Source: an uncultured Eubacteriales bacterium
GTDB taxonomy: Bacteria; Bacillota; Clostridia; Christensenellales; CAG-138
Length of the DNA stretch: 64,000 bases
Reading direction: 5' to 3'
Assembly: GCA_900546845.1 (NCBI GenBank)
Contig: UREK01000009.1
Span: forward strand, 1-64,000
A program made the translations under genes and the position numbers. This document shows, in pieces, positions 63,818 to 64,000 of this stretch. Below the pieces are notes generated by a model. It saw only the letters and a list, made by a program, of their open reading frames with translations. It had not been told where the DNA came from and searched no databases. Numbering within the stretch: position 1 is the stretch's first letter; the number at the start of each line of letters is the position of its first letter.

Positions 63818-63877
63818 CCGGAGAAAGGCCCCAAGCGGCCATGCGCATTGCAAAAAGATTTGAGAAAGGAACCAACC

Positions 63878-64000
63878 ATGCCATTTACGTTTGAACCGGC
63901 CGCCCCGGCCGAACTCGACGCGGCGCTCGCCATCGCGCGTGCCGCCGCCAAAAGCCCGTATTCCCACTGGGATGCGGATTACCCGAACCGCGAAATCCTT
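63878..64000 (+). CDS. Partial GNAT-like acetyltransferase (cut by window end)
   Basis: Forty-one residues, MPFTFEPAAPAELDAALAIA onward, followed by KSPYSHWDADYPNREIL. This resembles the N-terminus of GNAT acetyltransferases of the SPYSxWxxDYP type. The start follows GAAAGGA. The rest lies outside the window. Confidence 0.6.
   Translation, partial: MPFTFEPAAPAELDAALAIARAAAKSPYSHWDADYPNREIL

Overview
The window looks like a chromosomal segment of a GC-rich (about 60%), Gram-positive, spore-forming, probably anaerobic member of the Clostridia. The evidence is Spo0A, a SipL-type spore-coat protein and a SpoIIQ-like M23 peptidase; a V-type ATPase operon in the Enterococcus ntp gene order; a rubrerythrin; strong AGGAGG-type ribosome binding sites; and several lipoprotein signal peptides. 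I cannot name the genus. The order Christensenellales or a relative would fit, but that is only a guess.

Layout. 0-2.2 kb: a small membrane protein and a divergent Xre/S24 regulator around a perfect operator palindrome, then a zinc-ribbon membrane protein. 2.2-14.6 kb: a membrane-anchored GyrI-like protein, a ZnuABC zinc importer, a flavinylation/electron-transfer locus (FMN-binding protein, Gx transporter, NusG domain II protein, ApbE), MgtE, a LacI-type regulator with a textbook autoregulatory promoter, and two orphan enzymes. 14.9-22.7 kb: a 7.8 kb integrative element carrying a serine recombinase, a TnpW-like protein and a type III restriction-modification pair. It has split the glnA terminator. 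22.7-33.6 kb: glnA, a small membrane protein and the nine-gene V-ATPase operon, whose K-ring keeps the sodium-binding residues. 33.9-40.4 kb: upp, rpiB, tsaC, prfA, a CapA-like lipoprotein, prmC and a DUF1385 gene. 40.5-47 kb: the M23 peptidase, an aminotransferase, a PadR/DUF2812 pair, an Xre/zinc-ribbon regulator, galM, a rubrerythrin with rubredoxin domains at both ends, and a Cu/Zn-SOD-like protein. 47-56.5 kb: a YyaL-type protein, BioY, carbamate kinase, DUF1015, a PlsC/zinc-ribbon fusion, a frameshifted AraC-GyrI gene and a methyltransferase. 56.6-64 kb: sipL, a DnaA-box cluster, spo0A, and a MarR-controlled heterodimeric ABC exporter.

The most unusual features are these. (1) A roughly 198 bp non-coding element with imperfect terminal inverted repeats occurs as two full copies plus two partial ones. 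Both full copies are bracketed by 30-35 bp direct repeats that are themselves complete stem-loops and differ between loci, as if the element enters transcription terminators and duplicates them. (2) The Spo0A receiver has Glu at the phosphoacceptor position and Ser in the acidic pocket. (3) A DnaA-box cluster with an AT-rich tract lies between sipL and spo0A. (4) The Xre/S24 regulator keeps an Ala-Gly cleavage dipeptide but has Cys and Arg in place of the Ser-Lys dyad.

All product names come from motif and family recognition by eye, without a database search.
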